Assembly (NCBI GenBank): GCA_030549335.1
Contig: CM060187.1
Span: 8,122,001 to 8,186,000 of the forward strand
Origin: Pontederia crassipes
Lineage: Eukaryota; Streptophyta; Magnoliopsida; Commelinales; Pontederiaceae
Length of the DNA stretch: 64,000 nucleotides
Direction: 5' to 3'
The translations under genes were made by a program, and so were the position numbers. Positions 1 to 12,853 of this stretch are shown here, in pieces; position 1 is the stretch's first letter, and each line of letters starts with the position of its first letter. A model generated the notes under the pieces. The model was not told the origin of the DNA and ran no database searches. It was given only the letters and a program-made list of their open reading frames with translations.

Positions 1-1719
1 TCACATGAGGTGTTTGTCCAAAGTTCGTCCCAAATTTTGACAAATAGGAATTGCCTCAAAATCATAATTACTCATTTAATTTAAAACTTCTTAAAAGTTA
101 AAAAATAGAAGGTAATATTAATAAAGTAATTATATGCTAATTTTTTTAAAAAATCTAATCCTACTTGGATGGCATATGTCATTCATGTGATTTTTTACGT
201 CACTGGTTAAGAGTCTTTTTTGTTAGAGGTGAAAGAAAAAGAAAAAAGGAGAATCCATCTCCTCGTTTGGTTGAGTTTAAATTGGAGGGGAACGAATGGA
301 GAAAGTCTCGTTATTTTTTTTCATTTCCCTCCAATGTTTCATTTTTCTTTTTCCTTCAAATTAGAATGGAAAAAAGAGGTAAGACATATTTAATATGTAT
401 TTCTAAATAATAAAATCGTCTAAAAAAATTAATCACCTAATATTCATTCACTTTCTTTTCCTTTAATAATATCAACCAAGTAACTGTTGAGCTTTATTCT
501 CTTATATTCTCTTCTCCATTCTTTAAAGGAATCATTTTGTTATTATAAGTTGAACATCCAGTTGACCAAAAAAAGGACAGAAATGAGATAAAAAATAATG
601 AAAAGTATTTATGAAAGTTACTCAAAATGTTAAACGACATTTTAAAGTTTTTTTATTATCAAGATGAAGCGAATTGGGCAAAGTCTTCTGAGGTTTTCAA
701 TTTCAATTTGCCGACTACTTGTTTCATGGCTTTAATTTGGGTTAATTTTAAATTATAACTTATTAACTTTTTGCTAAAAAAAACTGTAAATCAATCGCAT
801 TTACATCACGAGTCACTTTATTGATACTCCAAACACCTTATAACAAATGTTAGTTAAACAACCATTACCATTTTCTCTACATACTGTACTTTATTAATTA
901 GAAAGCAAATATTGATTCATAGATAAAGGAAGAGGAAAATGTGTACGAAGAGCACGTGAAATATGTGTAAAGCACTAATTTTATTTATTAAAATAACAAT
1001 ATATATATATATATATATTAATATATTAATTTGAAATATATATTAAATAATAAAGATAATTAAAATTAAGATAATCGGATTATCCGATGGTCATGATTAA
1101 GTTATATTAATAAATATGACTAATTCAACTATCGTAATTTATTTAGTCTTAGATGATACATTTTTATTATCAAATTATTTAAATAAATATATATTATTTC
1201 ATCTAACAAATATACAATCAATTTAGTTATAAATTATAATTATAAAATTAATTAAATGTAAGAAATAAGTGCTTTACACTAGGGCTAAGCAAAAAACCGA
1301 AAACTTAAAAAATCGTACCGACCTGATATAAAATTTTTAAGTTTTTTTAAATTCGAAAAAAACCTAGGTAGTTTTTAGGTTTAAAAAATCATCCGGGAGC
1401 CCTTTGAAGACCTACTTAATTAATTTTTTTGTAATATATTATATATATTAGTATTATATTTTAAATACTTATAATATATATAACAACTCAATAAACGTGG
1501 TATTTATCTCATTATATATAGAACATTAAAATAAGTCATAACTAGTACTATTACAATATACTATGAAATAAATCCACCCGATCCTTATCGTTTTCATCCT
1601 ACTTAAAACGAGTAGTGTGCAATACGTACTCATTAGTCTCATAAAGTTTAAATTAGTGAGATGACATGACTTTTGAATTAAGATCATGATTCAAAACATA
1701 AATGATGCTAATTCAAAGA
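1..1719. other. AT-rich intergenic DNA, no gene seen
   Basis: Strongly AT-rich sequence with only short spurious reading frames. It contains a short (AT)n run near 1001-1018 and homopolymer tracts. No domain, RNA gene or clear transposon end was recognised. Confidence 0.6.
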
Positions 1720-1726
1720 TTAAGAG

Positions 1727-1727
<1 letters not shown>

Positions 1728-1823
<96 letters not shown>
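1728..1823. repeat. (TAA)n microsatellite
   Basis: About 96 bp of almost pure ATA/TAA trinucleotide repeat, roughly 32 units. It directly abuts the left end of the MITE-like element that begins near 1828. The leucine-rich reading frame on the minus strand here is a translation of this repeat, not a gene. Confidence 0.97.
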
Positions 1824-1827
1824 GCAA

Positions 1828-2433
1828 GGGCGGATCTAGGACCCCAAACTTAATGGGTGCAAAATAAAATGATTTATTTTTTTTATAGAATAATGTCAAA
1901 ATAAAATAATTTATGAAATTATTTTCATATATGAAAATACACAAAACATTATTTATTCAAATACACAACAATGTTCTCTTTCTAATTTTATATTGTGAAA
2001 GCTGTGTATAATATTGTGTAATTAATTCATTTTCAATCATATTTCATAAATTATTTAAAAGAATAAAGATCACTCATAGATTGTAACAAATTAATCAAAA
2101 TAAAGGGTTATTGGTTATTTAAGCTATAATAATTAGAAATGAATTAATATATGATTACAATGTTGTCCACTAATCACATATCACTGAAAATAAAGTTCAT
2201 GATATCTAATCAACATTTTTTCTTTGATGGAGAATTAAACATTTGACAAAGAATTATTGAGAATATATTTTCACAATGAAAATCAAATGATCACAATGTC
2301 TAGTATTTAATTTTAATAATATTATCCTCCCTTTTAGATAGGAAATAATGCTATTTGATATACTTATATACATAAGTATTCTTAAAATTTAATGGGATCA
2401 ATTGACCCATTAGTTAGTATGTAGGTCCGCCCA
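1828..2433. mobile_element. MITE-like non-autonomous DNA transposon
   Basis: The left end reads GGGCGGATCTAGGAC and the inverted right end reads GGGCGGACCTACATAC. Both ends carry TAATGGGT a short distance inside. About 600 bp of AT-rich non-coding DNA lies between. GGGCGGA-type ends recall plant hAT-family elements, but no 8 bp target duplication could be seen, so the superfamily is an inference. The left end is fused to the TAA microsatellite, which may have obscured the duplication. Confidence 0.45.
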
Positions 2434-3249
2434 TGATTCTAAGTTCGTTTTGGAGGACTCTTCTTAATTTTTTTTTCAAAAAAAAAAAAAGGAAAAATCT
2501 CAACACGAGTCTTGAAAAAGCTTTGTAGTTCTCCTGCAGCAGCTTCGCTTCGTCCATTCAGACGTGTACATGAATAAATATTTAAGATGTGAAACTCCAT
2601 GTAATTAATTAATTAATTAATTAATTAATTGCTGCTGCTTCTTCTCTATTTTCTATTTTCAACATCGATCACGTACTACGACTTTTTATTCCAATTCAAC
2701 GTGATGGCTTTTCTAAATTAATAACGGACGTCGGGAACTTTGACACTTTCTTCCAATGAGAACAACTGTAAATGCGATAAAGTAAACATCACCCATGTTA
2801 TTAATAACATAACAACGTTTCCAATCTTAATTTCAATATAAATCTCATCATTTTCATTACTGGGACAACAATGCCTTTTAGATTATCAGAAGTTTCTGCA
2901 CGGTTAGTTTTCACATAAAATTTAAAATATTTGAGCTGTTCTTTATCTTATATTATTTAGTGTTTTTCTACATCAAAAATAGAATTTTGTAATAGTTCAT
3001 AATGAATTTGTGTGTTTGGCAATAAATAAGTTTACATTTAAAAATAAGTGGTTATCAAAGAAAAATTAATAGTAAGGCTCCCCTTGGAAAATTTCCAAAA
3101 AAGAACTATTTCATAATTTAATTACTTTACGAGAAAGCCCAATGACTTGTCTCACTAAATATACTTTCCACCAATTTTCAGATCATTTTGTCGAGGTGAC
3201 AATTTTAAAATAAATATATAACATTAAATAATATTACAAGTAATATTTT
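2434..3249. other. Intergenic DNA with a TTAA repeat, no gene seen
   Basis: AT-rich spacer. A (TTAA)n tract of about 30 bp lies at 2602-2630. The last 200 bp (3060-3249) resembles, in inverted and degenerate form, sequence at 4800-4920 beyond the GC-rich island, so it may be the outer part of that repeat. Confidence 0.5.
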
Positions 3250-4705
3250 AAAAAAGAGGAGGTGCACAGCACCTCTCCCTCTTCATTCTTAGGCGACCAG
3301 AGGGAGAGGGGAGACGGGGTAGAGGGCGACTGCCCCTTTCGTGGTGTTAGAGAGGAGGGGTTGCGAGCCCACGTGCACATAAGAAGGGGAGGGGCGCCAT
3401 CCCGCTCCTCCTCTCCTCTCCGTGATAAATTACGTCAAATGCTCACCAACTTTGATGTTTTTCAGCGATACCCTCCAACTTCACTTTATAATATGAATGT
3501 CTTTCATCTTTTGACTGGTTTCACCCAGTGCCTCTTTACCTACGATCAGTCGTCTTCCGATCGCAGAGCTAACGTGACATCTTCTCTCCCCTCTGCCTGG
3601 GTGCATCGCCAGCGCACACAGGCAAGCAAAGGGGAGGGGGTCCCTCCCTGCGAGCTCTCATCGGAGCTCGCATGGGGGGCGACCCCCTGTCCGCCTGTGT
3701 GCATCGTCGACGCACGCACGTAGGCAAAAGGGGGGTCGCCCATTGCGAGTTCTGACCCCCCACTTGCGTGCATAGCTGACGCACGCATGCAAGCAAGGGG
3801 GGGGGGGTCCCCCCCTCTTCCGTTGGAGCTCGAGGAGGGCGACCCCCCTTGCCTGCATGCTCCGAAGCTAAGGGAGGGAGGGGGGACCACCTGCCAGCTC
3901 CGGCGAGAAGGGACGCCCCAGTCAGCACATCGAAGAAGGAGGGTCGCCCCCTCCAGTATCACTGATGGTCGCACAAGGAGGAGCGACTACGTGGCATTTT
4001 TATTTTTTTTAATATTGACATGTTCATGTGGAGAGGAGAGAAGACATCGTGTCAGCGCCATGTCAGCTCCACGATCGATCGCAGGTAAGGAGGGCACCGA
4101 GTGAAACGAGTTAAAAGATGAAGGACATTCGTGTTACAAAGTGAAGTTGGAGGTATCGCTGGGAGGCAGCCAAAGTTGGATGACATTTGATATAATTTAT
4201 GCCTCCTCTCTGGCATCAAAGAGGAGAGACTCCTCTTCGACGCCGAAGAGCACGCAAAGGGGAGAGGCACTCCCTTCCCCTCTCTTCTCCGGCCCAAAGA
4301 GAGAGGCCGCCTCCGACCTCCCCCTCTCTTCTTTGACGAAGAGAGGAGAAGTAGGGTGGCACCCCTCCCCTCTCTTCTTCGGCGTGGAGGGCTCCCCTCC
4401 CCTCCCCCTCTCTTCTTCAATAAAGAGAGGGGGAGGGGTGCTTCCCCCTCTGCGCGAGCAACACATAGGGGGAGGCACCCTTATGTCGCTCACGCAGAGG
4501 GGGAGGCGCCCCACTTGATCACACTCACTTCTTCGGAGAAGAGAGGGGGAGGGGGCGGCGCCACCCTCCTCCATGCTCATTCTTCTTCGACGCCGGAGAG
4601 GAGAGGGGAAGGGGCAGCCGCCCCCTCTCCCTCTGACCACCTGCCAGTGCTCAGGCGGCCGAACGAAGAGCGAGAGGGGGTGTGTGCTCCTTCTTTTTTA
4701 TTATT
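3250..4705. repeat. GC-rich inverted-repeat island, probable non-autonomous transposon
   Basis: An abrupt 1.45 kb GC-rich block inside AT-rich DNA. A segment around 3428-3600 recurs as an inverted, diverged copy at about 4040-4205. Both contain the phrase CAGCGATAC followed by CTCCAACTTCACTTT in the same orientation relative to the repeat. From 3600 to 3830 a unit of the form GTGCATCG..GACGCACGCA..GGCAAGCAAAGGGG recurs about three times. From 4200 to 4680 a CCCCTCTCTTCTTC / GAAGAGAGGGG hairpin unit recurs five or six times. Long reading frames occur in all frames because stop codons are rare at this composition, and none resembles a protein. The architecture suggests a MULE-like or other non-autonomous element, but the class is not established. 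Confidence 0.55.
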
Positions 4706-6698
4706 TTTAATATTATTTTAATATTATATATATATTTGTTTTAAAATAACATATGACGTCAGTGAAAAAATCAAGAAATAGGCTACTTTAGATCAAAAGG
4801 GTATTTGATGAAATAAGTCATTAGTTAAAGAGCTTGTTACAAAGTAAAGTTGGAGAGTGGAGTTGGAAAACGGTAAAATTGAAGGATATTTAGTGAAATT
4901 TACATCAAAAGAACTTAATAATCAATGAATCAATATAACATATATAACAATAGATCAGGCTAAGATCAAAATAGCAATTAAATCGATGCCAATTATCGAT
5001 CAATAATATTCAATGGTTTGATCAATATGCCAATGTGCAATTAACCATTTCAATTCAATAATAAATGATAATTGTCCAATAACAATTCGATTCAATTTAA
5101 TATACTATTAGCAATTATCAAGTCAATAATATATCTAAATAATCATGATCTATACAATGCGATTCAATTTAGTATTTGTTCTTATCTAATACAATACACT
5201 CAGTCAATTAAAAAAAAATTCTATGCTACTTTCATGTATACCAATAGGGGATATCAAGCTCACAGCAAGCCTATAATAACAATATCAATAGTTTGTAAAA
5301 AGCTTAGAGGCAATAAGAAGAATGAAGATCCAACAATCTTCAGCTTTTATCTAAGCCGTCTATTTTTAACAATTTAGCTTAGGTTAAATAAGAGCCAATC
5401 AAAAGGCTATTGGGTCAATACTAAAATCAATAACAAGATCTAATGTGATAACAATATAATTTCATATGTTGATAATATGATCAAGTACGATGATACTATA
5501 ATCAAATATGATACTCAAAAGATCAAGAACAATTAATAATACTAATAATACAATTTACTATAATTAAATATTTTAAAATAACTTTTTTATCCCTCATAAT
5601 CTAGTTTGTGTCGAATGAAACTTGGTCGTGTTTCGAAAGCCCAATAATGCAAAACCTGACACATCTTCCCGGGGGATTCACGTCTTGTCATCTGCCTCAT
5701 AGCTTAGGTCGAGTGTGATAGAACCTGGGCCACGCTAGCGATAACTCGAGCTGGGTTTCACAAGAACTCGGCCCGGATGACTTCGACTTGCATCGGGATC
5801 CATTGAACTCGGCTCATGTTCTAACATGAATTTTCGGTCGTTCTAACTATCTGAAGTCAAAACTCTATTTCAATTGATGTAAAAACTATATCAATGTAAC
5901 CTCAGTATGAGGGAGAAGAGTTCTTGGTTCCGTGCTGCAAAAAATCAACACCATTGAAACCCCTCATATGTATTTAAAGTTGGCTAAAAAATTATTGGGA
6001 CTCTATTGTCTGAAAGCTACACGAACATTGAACTTTGGCCAACGATTGCTCTCTGTCAATGTTCAGAAACTCATTAACAACACTTGAAAGATGATCTCCT
6101 ATACGGAGGGTGGTTTGAAACCAATTGCCAAGTGTCCTGTGAAACACCTCGATTTGTGTAAAAAAGAGAAGACAATTAGAGCTCGTGGTGTAGGAATTTT
6201 GTTTGGTTACTAAGGGTTTCCAACCACTCTTTAATGTCTATTTATAGTTGTAAGTTAGGATTTTGTCTTTTATTGAACTTTAGACTCATCTTGAGTATAA
6301 TCTTGGCCGTCCATCGTTAATTAATCACCTAATAATCTATCAAATTTAATTAATAATCCTACAATCAACATGTATCAATTTCAACTCTACTCAAACTCTA
6401 CCTTATCTTTTCAACTTCTCATTCAGTTTTCTTTTAATTTTGGAATTAAATAATTCCACTGAATAAAAATAATAAAATTTCAAATCCACCTAATAAATAA
6501 AAAAATATTTTATTTATTTTCCTAAAAATCCAAATCATTACAAAAGTACTAAGAACATAAATGTAAATCGATGATCAAGATATGGAGTCACTCTAACTAA
6601 AAATAAATTCGTGAATATTTTTTTATTAATTAATTCCATTGACGATAATGCCATTTAATCGCATCCATTCCAGTGATATGGTTAGATTTTACTACTGT
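4706..6698. other. AT-rich DNA with a possible degenerate LTR at about 5600-6300
   Basis: No gene is seen. The part from 5600 to 5830 carries GGGCCACG, AACTCGGCCCGGAT and related motifs like those filling the LTRs of the Athila element at 27.8-40.4 kb. It is followed by CTATTTATAG (6236-6245), which could be an LTR TATA region. This suggests an old LTR remnant, but no TG..CA ends or target duplication were found. The remainder (4706-5580, 6300-6698) is featureless AT-rich spacer. Confidence 0.35.
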
Positions 6699-8392
6699 CA
6701 CTACAAGATTTCCACCAATTTCTGACAAATTTATTCATCGAAAAATCATTGAAATTCGTTGGAAACTTGAGTTCCTGACGAATTTTTCGATGGGACGACG
6801 ATCATCGAAAAATCATTCATCAATAAAATCATTTTGATGAACGCTGAAATTCGTCTGTATTTTTGACAAGAGGTGCTATCGCAAAGGCACCCTTAGAAAA
6901 TTTCGACGGTTGGCTCCCGTCGAAAGTTCCAAAGGACTAGTGCCCAATGGAAGTTCTGACGGGTGATACCCATCAGACTGTCCGACGGCAAGACGTCCGT
7001 CGGAATGGAACTAGTGCCCATTGAAAGTTTCGACTAGTGATACCCATATGACTATCTGATGACAAGACACCCATGGAACGGAACTAATGCCCATCGGAAG
7101 TTTTGACAAGTGATACCCATCAGACTATCCGACGGCAAGACACTCGTTGGAACTTTCGACAAGCAACATGTCATCGAAAAGTCCGTTGGGTAGCCCCCAT
7201 CGGAACTTTGACGTTTTGACAGGAGTAATCTCATTGAAGTTTTTGACGAGTCCGTCCATTGGAAACCATTTTTAAAATAAAAAAATGACTGCCAACGACC
7301 GAGCTGCCAGGCAACGGATCCGCCATCTATGATCGGATTGGCCTATTAGGTGACAAATTTGTCGTTTGTGACTGGATCTACGATCTGCGGCCGGATTGGC
7401 TTGCCAGGCATGAATCCACCGTCATGGATCAGCTTGCTAGGTGGAAAATCCCCGTCTGCAGTCGGATCAGCCTGATAGGCGGCAGGTAGGGCCGATTGGG
7501 CGACAGGCAGCTGGATGGCGTCGCCCCTGTGACAAGTGGTCGGATCAGCCGTCAAGCGGCTAGATCCGGCCGCACCGCAACTAAGAGAGAGAAGGGGAGA
7601 GGGAGGTTGCAGTTGTCATAGACACGGGCCCGCCGATTGTCGATGAAGTCGAGAAAGAGAAGGGGGGAGGGGGGATGGGGGAGAGAGATAGAGAGCAAGA
7701 GGAGAGCATTGAGTGGGAGAGGAGAGAGTGAGGGGGTGAGGGAGAGAGATAGGTATATTATAAATATGGTCTTCGACGGGTTTGCCCTTCAGTATTACCG
7801 ACGAATTTACATTTGTCGGTAATACCAAGGACATCTCCTTCAAAAATAATGAAATTAAAATTTTTGCCACCTGATTTTTCTCCCCTATTTATTTTTCTCT
7901 TTCTCCTGCCTTCGTCTCTCTCGTAAGAATTTCGAAGGCTTGACCCATCGAAAATATTAATATTAAAATATTACTCATATGCTTAAATTATATTATATAT
8001 TTTCTATTATAAATATAGTTTCTGACGGATCTAACCTTGGAAATTATCGACGAATTTCGATCCATCGATAATTCTAAAGACTTGACATAACAGAAATATT
8101 AATATTAAAATATTACTCATATGCTTAAATTATGTTATATATTATTTTATTATGAATATTGTATTCGGCGGATCTAGCCTTCACAAATCAACAGATATCG
8201 ATATGTCGGTAATTTTGAATGCTAGCATCGTCGATAAATTACTGATAAATTTTGTCGTCAGTACTAGTGATGGGTATTTCGAAAGAATTTTCCTTGCCGA
8301 CGCAAATGCCATCGGAAATTACAAAAAAATTTAGACTATCGCAAATGGTGATTATAACTTCTTCATTCTAGATGTCTATCATTTATCTAGTG
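6699..8392. mobile_element. Non-autonomous CACTA (En/Spm)-like element
   Basis: The left end is CACTACAAGATTT, matching the standard plant CACTA terminus. The most plausible right end is CTAGTG at 8387-8392. Both subterminal regions are rich in CGACGAATTT, TCCGACGG and CCGTCGGAA motifs in both orientations, and ATTACCGACGAATTT lies near 7793-7807. This is the usual appearance of CACTA subterminal repeats. The interior is non-coding and contains a GA-rich tract (7580-7745), and no TNP1/TNP2-like transposase remnant was seen. The right terminus beyond CACTA matches the left poorly and the flanking 3 bp (TGT, CAG) do not match, so that boundary is uncertain. Confidence 0.6.
6934..7152. repeat. 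Three tandem 73 bp units in the CACTA-like element
   Basis: A unit beginning GGAACTAGTGCCCA, with GATACCCATCAGACT and TCCGACGGCAAGAC inside it, starts at 6934, 7007 and 7080, an exact 73 bp period. The middle unit is the most diverged. It forms part of the left subterminal repeat block. Confidence 0.8.
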
Positions 8393-9142
8393 CAGGCGTA
8401 CCAGCTTCATATGACTTGAATAATTATTTGACCATCGGTCGATAAATTTTCTTCAATCGTTTTTTCCCGAATCCGTACGGAGAATATATAATTATCATAT
8501 CTTTTGGCACATTAATTGTACAACTCTTATTTCCAGTCACAATCGGTGTGTGTGCAAACTCATTAGACCAATTTGATGTAACATGCAATTTGGTTATTAG
8601 CCGTCCGGATCATATAACCGAGTCAAGTCTATATTATATGATTTCATTTTATTATTATTATTATTCAAACAAGAAGCATTAGATAGCTACTAGTACTTGG
8701 ACTAATATGATTAGAGGATAAGAGTAGAATGATATCTTTCTAACTAAAGATATTAGTACCAAAATAATTGTATCCATGCCGTATTTAGAGAGGGGGGAGG
8801 TGGAGGTGCAACTCAAAATAATACGAAACTAAAATAGATTAATGTTGATGGGATTAATCTAGCAAACAATAACATTACAAATGCATTGACAAACATACTA
8901 TCGGAAACTCGTCACATGACGAATGAAAAAATCCCGGACGAATTTTTCTTTCTTTCTTTTTTTTTGTGTGTTTGCGTATTAATGAAAATGGAAAACTTAT
9001 TAAAAAAAAGACGAATAGGAAGGAAATGGGACACAAACAAATATTTCGCTATTTACTGCTGCCCGTAAGCAAATCGGGATGCGCGTACGTGTGAACGCCA
9101 AGAGAGGTTGATCCTTTCGCTGTTGCGTCGCGACTTGGAGAT

Positions 9143-9177
<35 letters not shown>

Positions 9178-10746
9178 GAGAGAGAGAGAGAGAGAGACGT
9201 CTCTTGGCCCAAATCAGAACGCGGGTGTGAACACGAAAACGGGGACCTTTCTTTGGAAGTCAAATTTCTTGCCCCACAAGACATTCTCCCTCCACTCGGT
9301 TTTAGTCCCTCTTTGTTTTCTTCTCTAACCTTTTTTTTTTCCTATCTTTATGACTTATCTTTTATCGAAGGCCATGTCTTGAGATCGAATGACCTTCCGA
9401 TCGAGTTCTCGAAACTTTGTCAACGAAATACTTTTGTTCTAACTTTCATTTTTGTTCTGTCTTTTGCATACAAATTCTCGCGTGACGCAAAAGAACTCAC
9501 TCCTTAATCGAAACGAAAATTTTTATGAGATCCAAAAAAACTTTCATTTGTGTTTGATAGAATCCGTGAAAGTTTTACTCGCGAATTTTAATTCAAATCT
9601 TGTCGACTTCATTTTCTTTTCTTGTCTCACTAAAATTTTATGAAGTAGATAAAAAATATTCAAATAAATGTTAATTATATATGATATATTAACCCGATAA
9701 TTGAAAAGATAAGAAACATTATTTCTATTTTAAAGAAGGAACGTCTCTATTATTAATATTAATATTAATATTATTATTATTATTATTATTAATGAATATA
9801 TGATATGCGTTTGGAGTGAGAAATAATATATTTAGTTAGATGTTAGGGGTAAGATATATAATAATGTTTGTTAAACATCGGGATAAGGCTCACCAGTCAG
9901 AGGTTTTAAACCGAAAGAAGAATGTGAAAACATATTTATTTATTATATATATAGTTTTTTTAAATAGGTAAAAATATCATTTATATAAAATTATCTCACC
10001 CAACTCTTCAGTTTTACTTTTAGCAGGTCACAATTTAGTTTATTCATAATTATGAACATAATAAAAATGATAACGAATAAAAAACTTGAAAATATGATGA
10101 AACATTATCTAATTTATTAACATCTAGCCTTGATTTTTTATATAATAATAAATCCTTAGAAGAAAATTAAATTCTTAAAGAAAAGAAAACATTTTCGTAT
10201 CTTTGGTATATGACGGGTAATGATTGAGCATAAAAGAGGAAGCAATCTTTGTAAAAGCAAATTGATGTTTCATTTTTTTTAAGAAAGGTGAAATTAATCC
10301 AGTTTTCTAAGTTTTTTTATTTATAGTCAAAATAAAAGTGTTTCCAAATTCACCAATCTATTTTAATGCTACGGCCTAGCAGGAAGTGAGAAGGGTACGG
10401 TATTTTTTGTGTGGAAACAAAAAGGAAAATTGGATTGAAATTTTGACATCTTGTTTGACAATTAATGCCCAATGATGAATTTTGTAATATATAGAGAACT
10501 ACCATATAAACTGACCATATATGTCATGATTTTTGAAATGTAAATAAACTATGGGAACTCGAAAAGAATTTTGAACAATGAGAAATTCAGATTGCGTGAT
10601 CCAATTTTTTTTAGAAAGTTGCAAAAAAAAGGTCTCTCATTTATTAATAGTTTACTTAACAATGAACGATATTATTAATGACCGGTGTGTACTGCACCAT
10701 TTAGAAAGTAATGATAAGTGATTTCTCATCTAGAGTTCGAGTTTTT
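8393..10746. other. Intergenic DNA with simple repeats, no gene seen
   Basis: AT-rich spacer between the CACTA-like element and the Tekay element. It holds an interrupted (GA)n tract at about 9142-9197 and an ATT/AAT repeat at about 9750-9792. A 9240-9650 segment is slightly richer in short open frames but shows no recognisable domain. Confidence 0.6.
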
Positions 10747-10751
10747 ATAAA

Positions 10752-12807
10752 TGTAACGCCCTCAAAATCGCACCTCCCGCCACATAGGCGGTCAGTTTGA
10801 CCCCAGGAGTGCTACACTGCCTATTGCTCTACTGACCTAGACCATTCAACAAAACTACTTACGTGGCATTAATAAAATAATAATAAACATGATAGGGGAC
10901 TTTAAATGCGGAAGAGTAATCGAAATGCCATGATGGATGACTTAAATGTAGAAGTTCATAACGTCTCATATATATATAGAAAATATGCGGAAGTCTATGA
11001 TGTCCATATAATAAAAAGTATGCGGAAGTTCATGGTAAGACTTGTTTGATATTCTATGAGCGAAAGTAAAACATAATGGTTATGAACAAAGTATGTTTTA
11101 AACAGAAATACAATAAAAAGCTCGGGTAGACAGATCAGTCATGTGCAGCGTTCTCCAAGCTCTGCGCGCTCCATCATCTCCTCAGTTGGCATTTTCACAT
11201 GTAAAATATCAATGCAGGAGAATAGAATACCCATGAGCAAACATGCCCAGTACAATAGCTATAGACGGTGAAATAAGGATCGATGAAAGCAATATATAAA
11301 CCTTTGTTCAAGTCAGTACTCTGTTATTTATTATAACAATACTTTATCTTTGCTTTACTTTGACTTTGCTTTACGATGTCTCTGCTATGTTGTACTATAC
11401 TTTACTTTACATTATCTCTGCCTTGCTTTACAATACTTGGCTTTACTTTGCTTTACTGTGAGTTGCACTACGTCTTTTACATTACTAGAATATCCTTAGG
11501 GTTGGTTGTCCTATGCGAGCTCGACTTTATTAGATTGGGAAGCTAGAGGTGCCTCTCTAATTCTCTGATGCCAGAAAGCCCATAAGGAAAAAGGGGTGGG
11601 TGTTAATACCTCACCCAGTTCGGAAGGTAGGGGGAAGAATTCCTACAATACATGAACAGTGGTCGGTTACAAGACCTGTAGGTTCACTGTCTCCTCAGTT
11701 AGCTACCTGTCCCTCTGGCATAATACTTTAATCTTTAATGGAAGAGGTATGTCCTTTAGCATCACCCTTCATTCGAGATACAGGTGGGAGAAAACCTGAA
11801 ATATCAGGAATAGTGGTCATTTAAGACAGTAGCGTCGTTGTCCCTATAGGACTCAGCCAATATAGGTAAATTGGTCGGAGTCTTAGTTATGATTTGGAAA
11901 TAGATTAATCCAATAAGGTCTGACCAATGGGTCTACCTGTCGGATCGATCGACCGCTCCTGTTGGACCGGTCGATCGTGTTCTTTACTTTGGGTTCTGTA
12001 GATCGGTCGATCGATATGGGTGTCGGTCGACCGTTCATTTAACCATGAACATGCGCACCGCGCATCGGATCGGTCGACCGTTCTCTCATTACCGGTCGAC
12101 CGATCGTAAAGTTACATTTATCTGTCCATTTATAGATCGATCGACCGCCGTGATGGAGCCGGTCGACCGATAATGAAAAGTTTGCGTGAGTTCTGTGCAT
12201 AGACCGGTCGACCGGTCTCTGGAATCGGTCGACCGGTCGCTGCGATAAAATAGGACCGTCGGATTTCTCCATTGATTTTGGCAGTCTTCCGGCCGTCAAT
12301 TGACGCCGACATGAATATGAAACATGTAGGAAATAACTTCAGGATCATATTGGACCTATCCTACACATTCAACAATCGTTATTTCATCGTCTAGGGATTT
12401 AAAACGCTAAGGGTACCTTGTTTTCGCTCAAATGGATTCGTCGATCATTTTTCTCGTCGTCCGACGGTCGCCGGATGTTCCTGATTGGCGAGGAAGGTTC
12501 GCCTCTTCTACGCGCACGTCGAGGAATGTTCGTGCTCGTGGATTGGTCAAGAGTGCATGCGTCGAAGGGATCGTCGGTCGTTGCTCTGCTCGCGCACGTG
12601 GTCGCCGGTCGGGAAGAAGACGAGGGAGAGGGAGAAGAGGTCGGGGTTCCAAGAGGGCGCAAGTGCGGCCCTCCCCCCCTCTTATATGCCTCGGCCGACC
12701 CTTGGTCGGCCGGAGGCGAAACGGTGGAAGGCCAGGGGAGGCAACGCCTCCCCTGCCGACCGCTCGTTTCAAATTTTCTTTTTTTTATTAAATGCCGATA
12801 TGTTACA
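10752..12807 (-). repeat. Tekay element LTR (3' LTR of the element)
   Basis: This 2056 bp direct repeat of 18285-20538 starts TGTAACGCCC and ends ATGTTACA. It carries about ten copies of a CGGTCGACCG-like palindrome between 11940 and 12240. Compared with the other LTR it lacks about 160 bp near 11850 and some of the palindrome units, accounting for the roughly 200 bp length difference. Long frames near 12400-12950 are products of its GC-rich end and overlap one another on both strands. Confidence 0.95.
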
Positions 12808-12853
12808 TTATTACCCTCTAAAAAGAAAATTCATACTCAAATTTGGATAAGGG

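Noticed and set aside
1282-1640. A possible MITE starting TAGGGCTAAGC...AACCGAAAAC
   Set aside because: The start looks like a hAT-type MITE end, but no matching inverted end was found downstream.
1720-1944. A minus-strand frame encoding a long leucine run
   Set aside because: It is a translation of the TAA microsatellite and flanking MITE DNA.
3262-4721. Several overlapping frames of 100-150 codons on both strands
   Set aside because: Stops are rare in this GC-rich repeat island. Frames overlap on both strands, are low in complexity and match no protein family.
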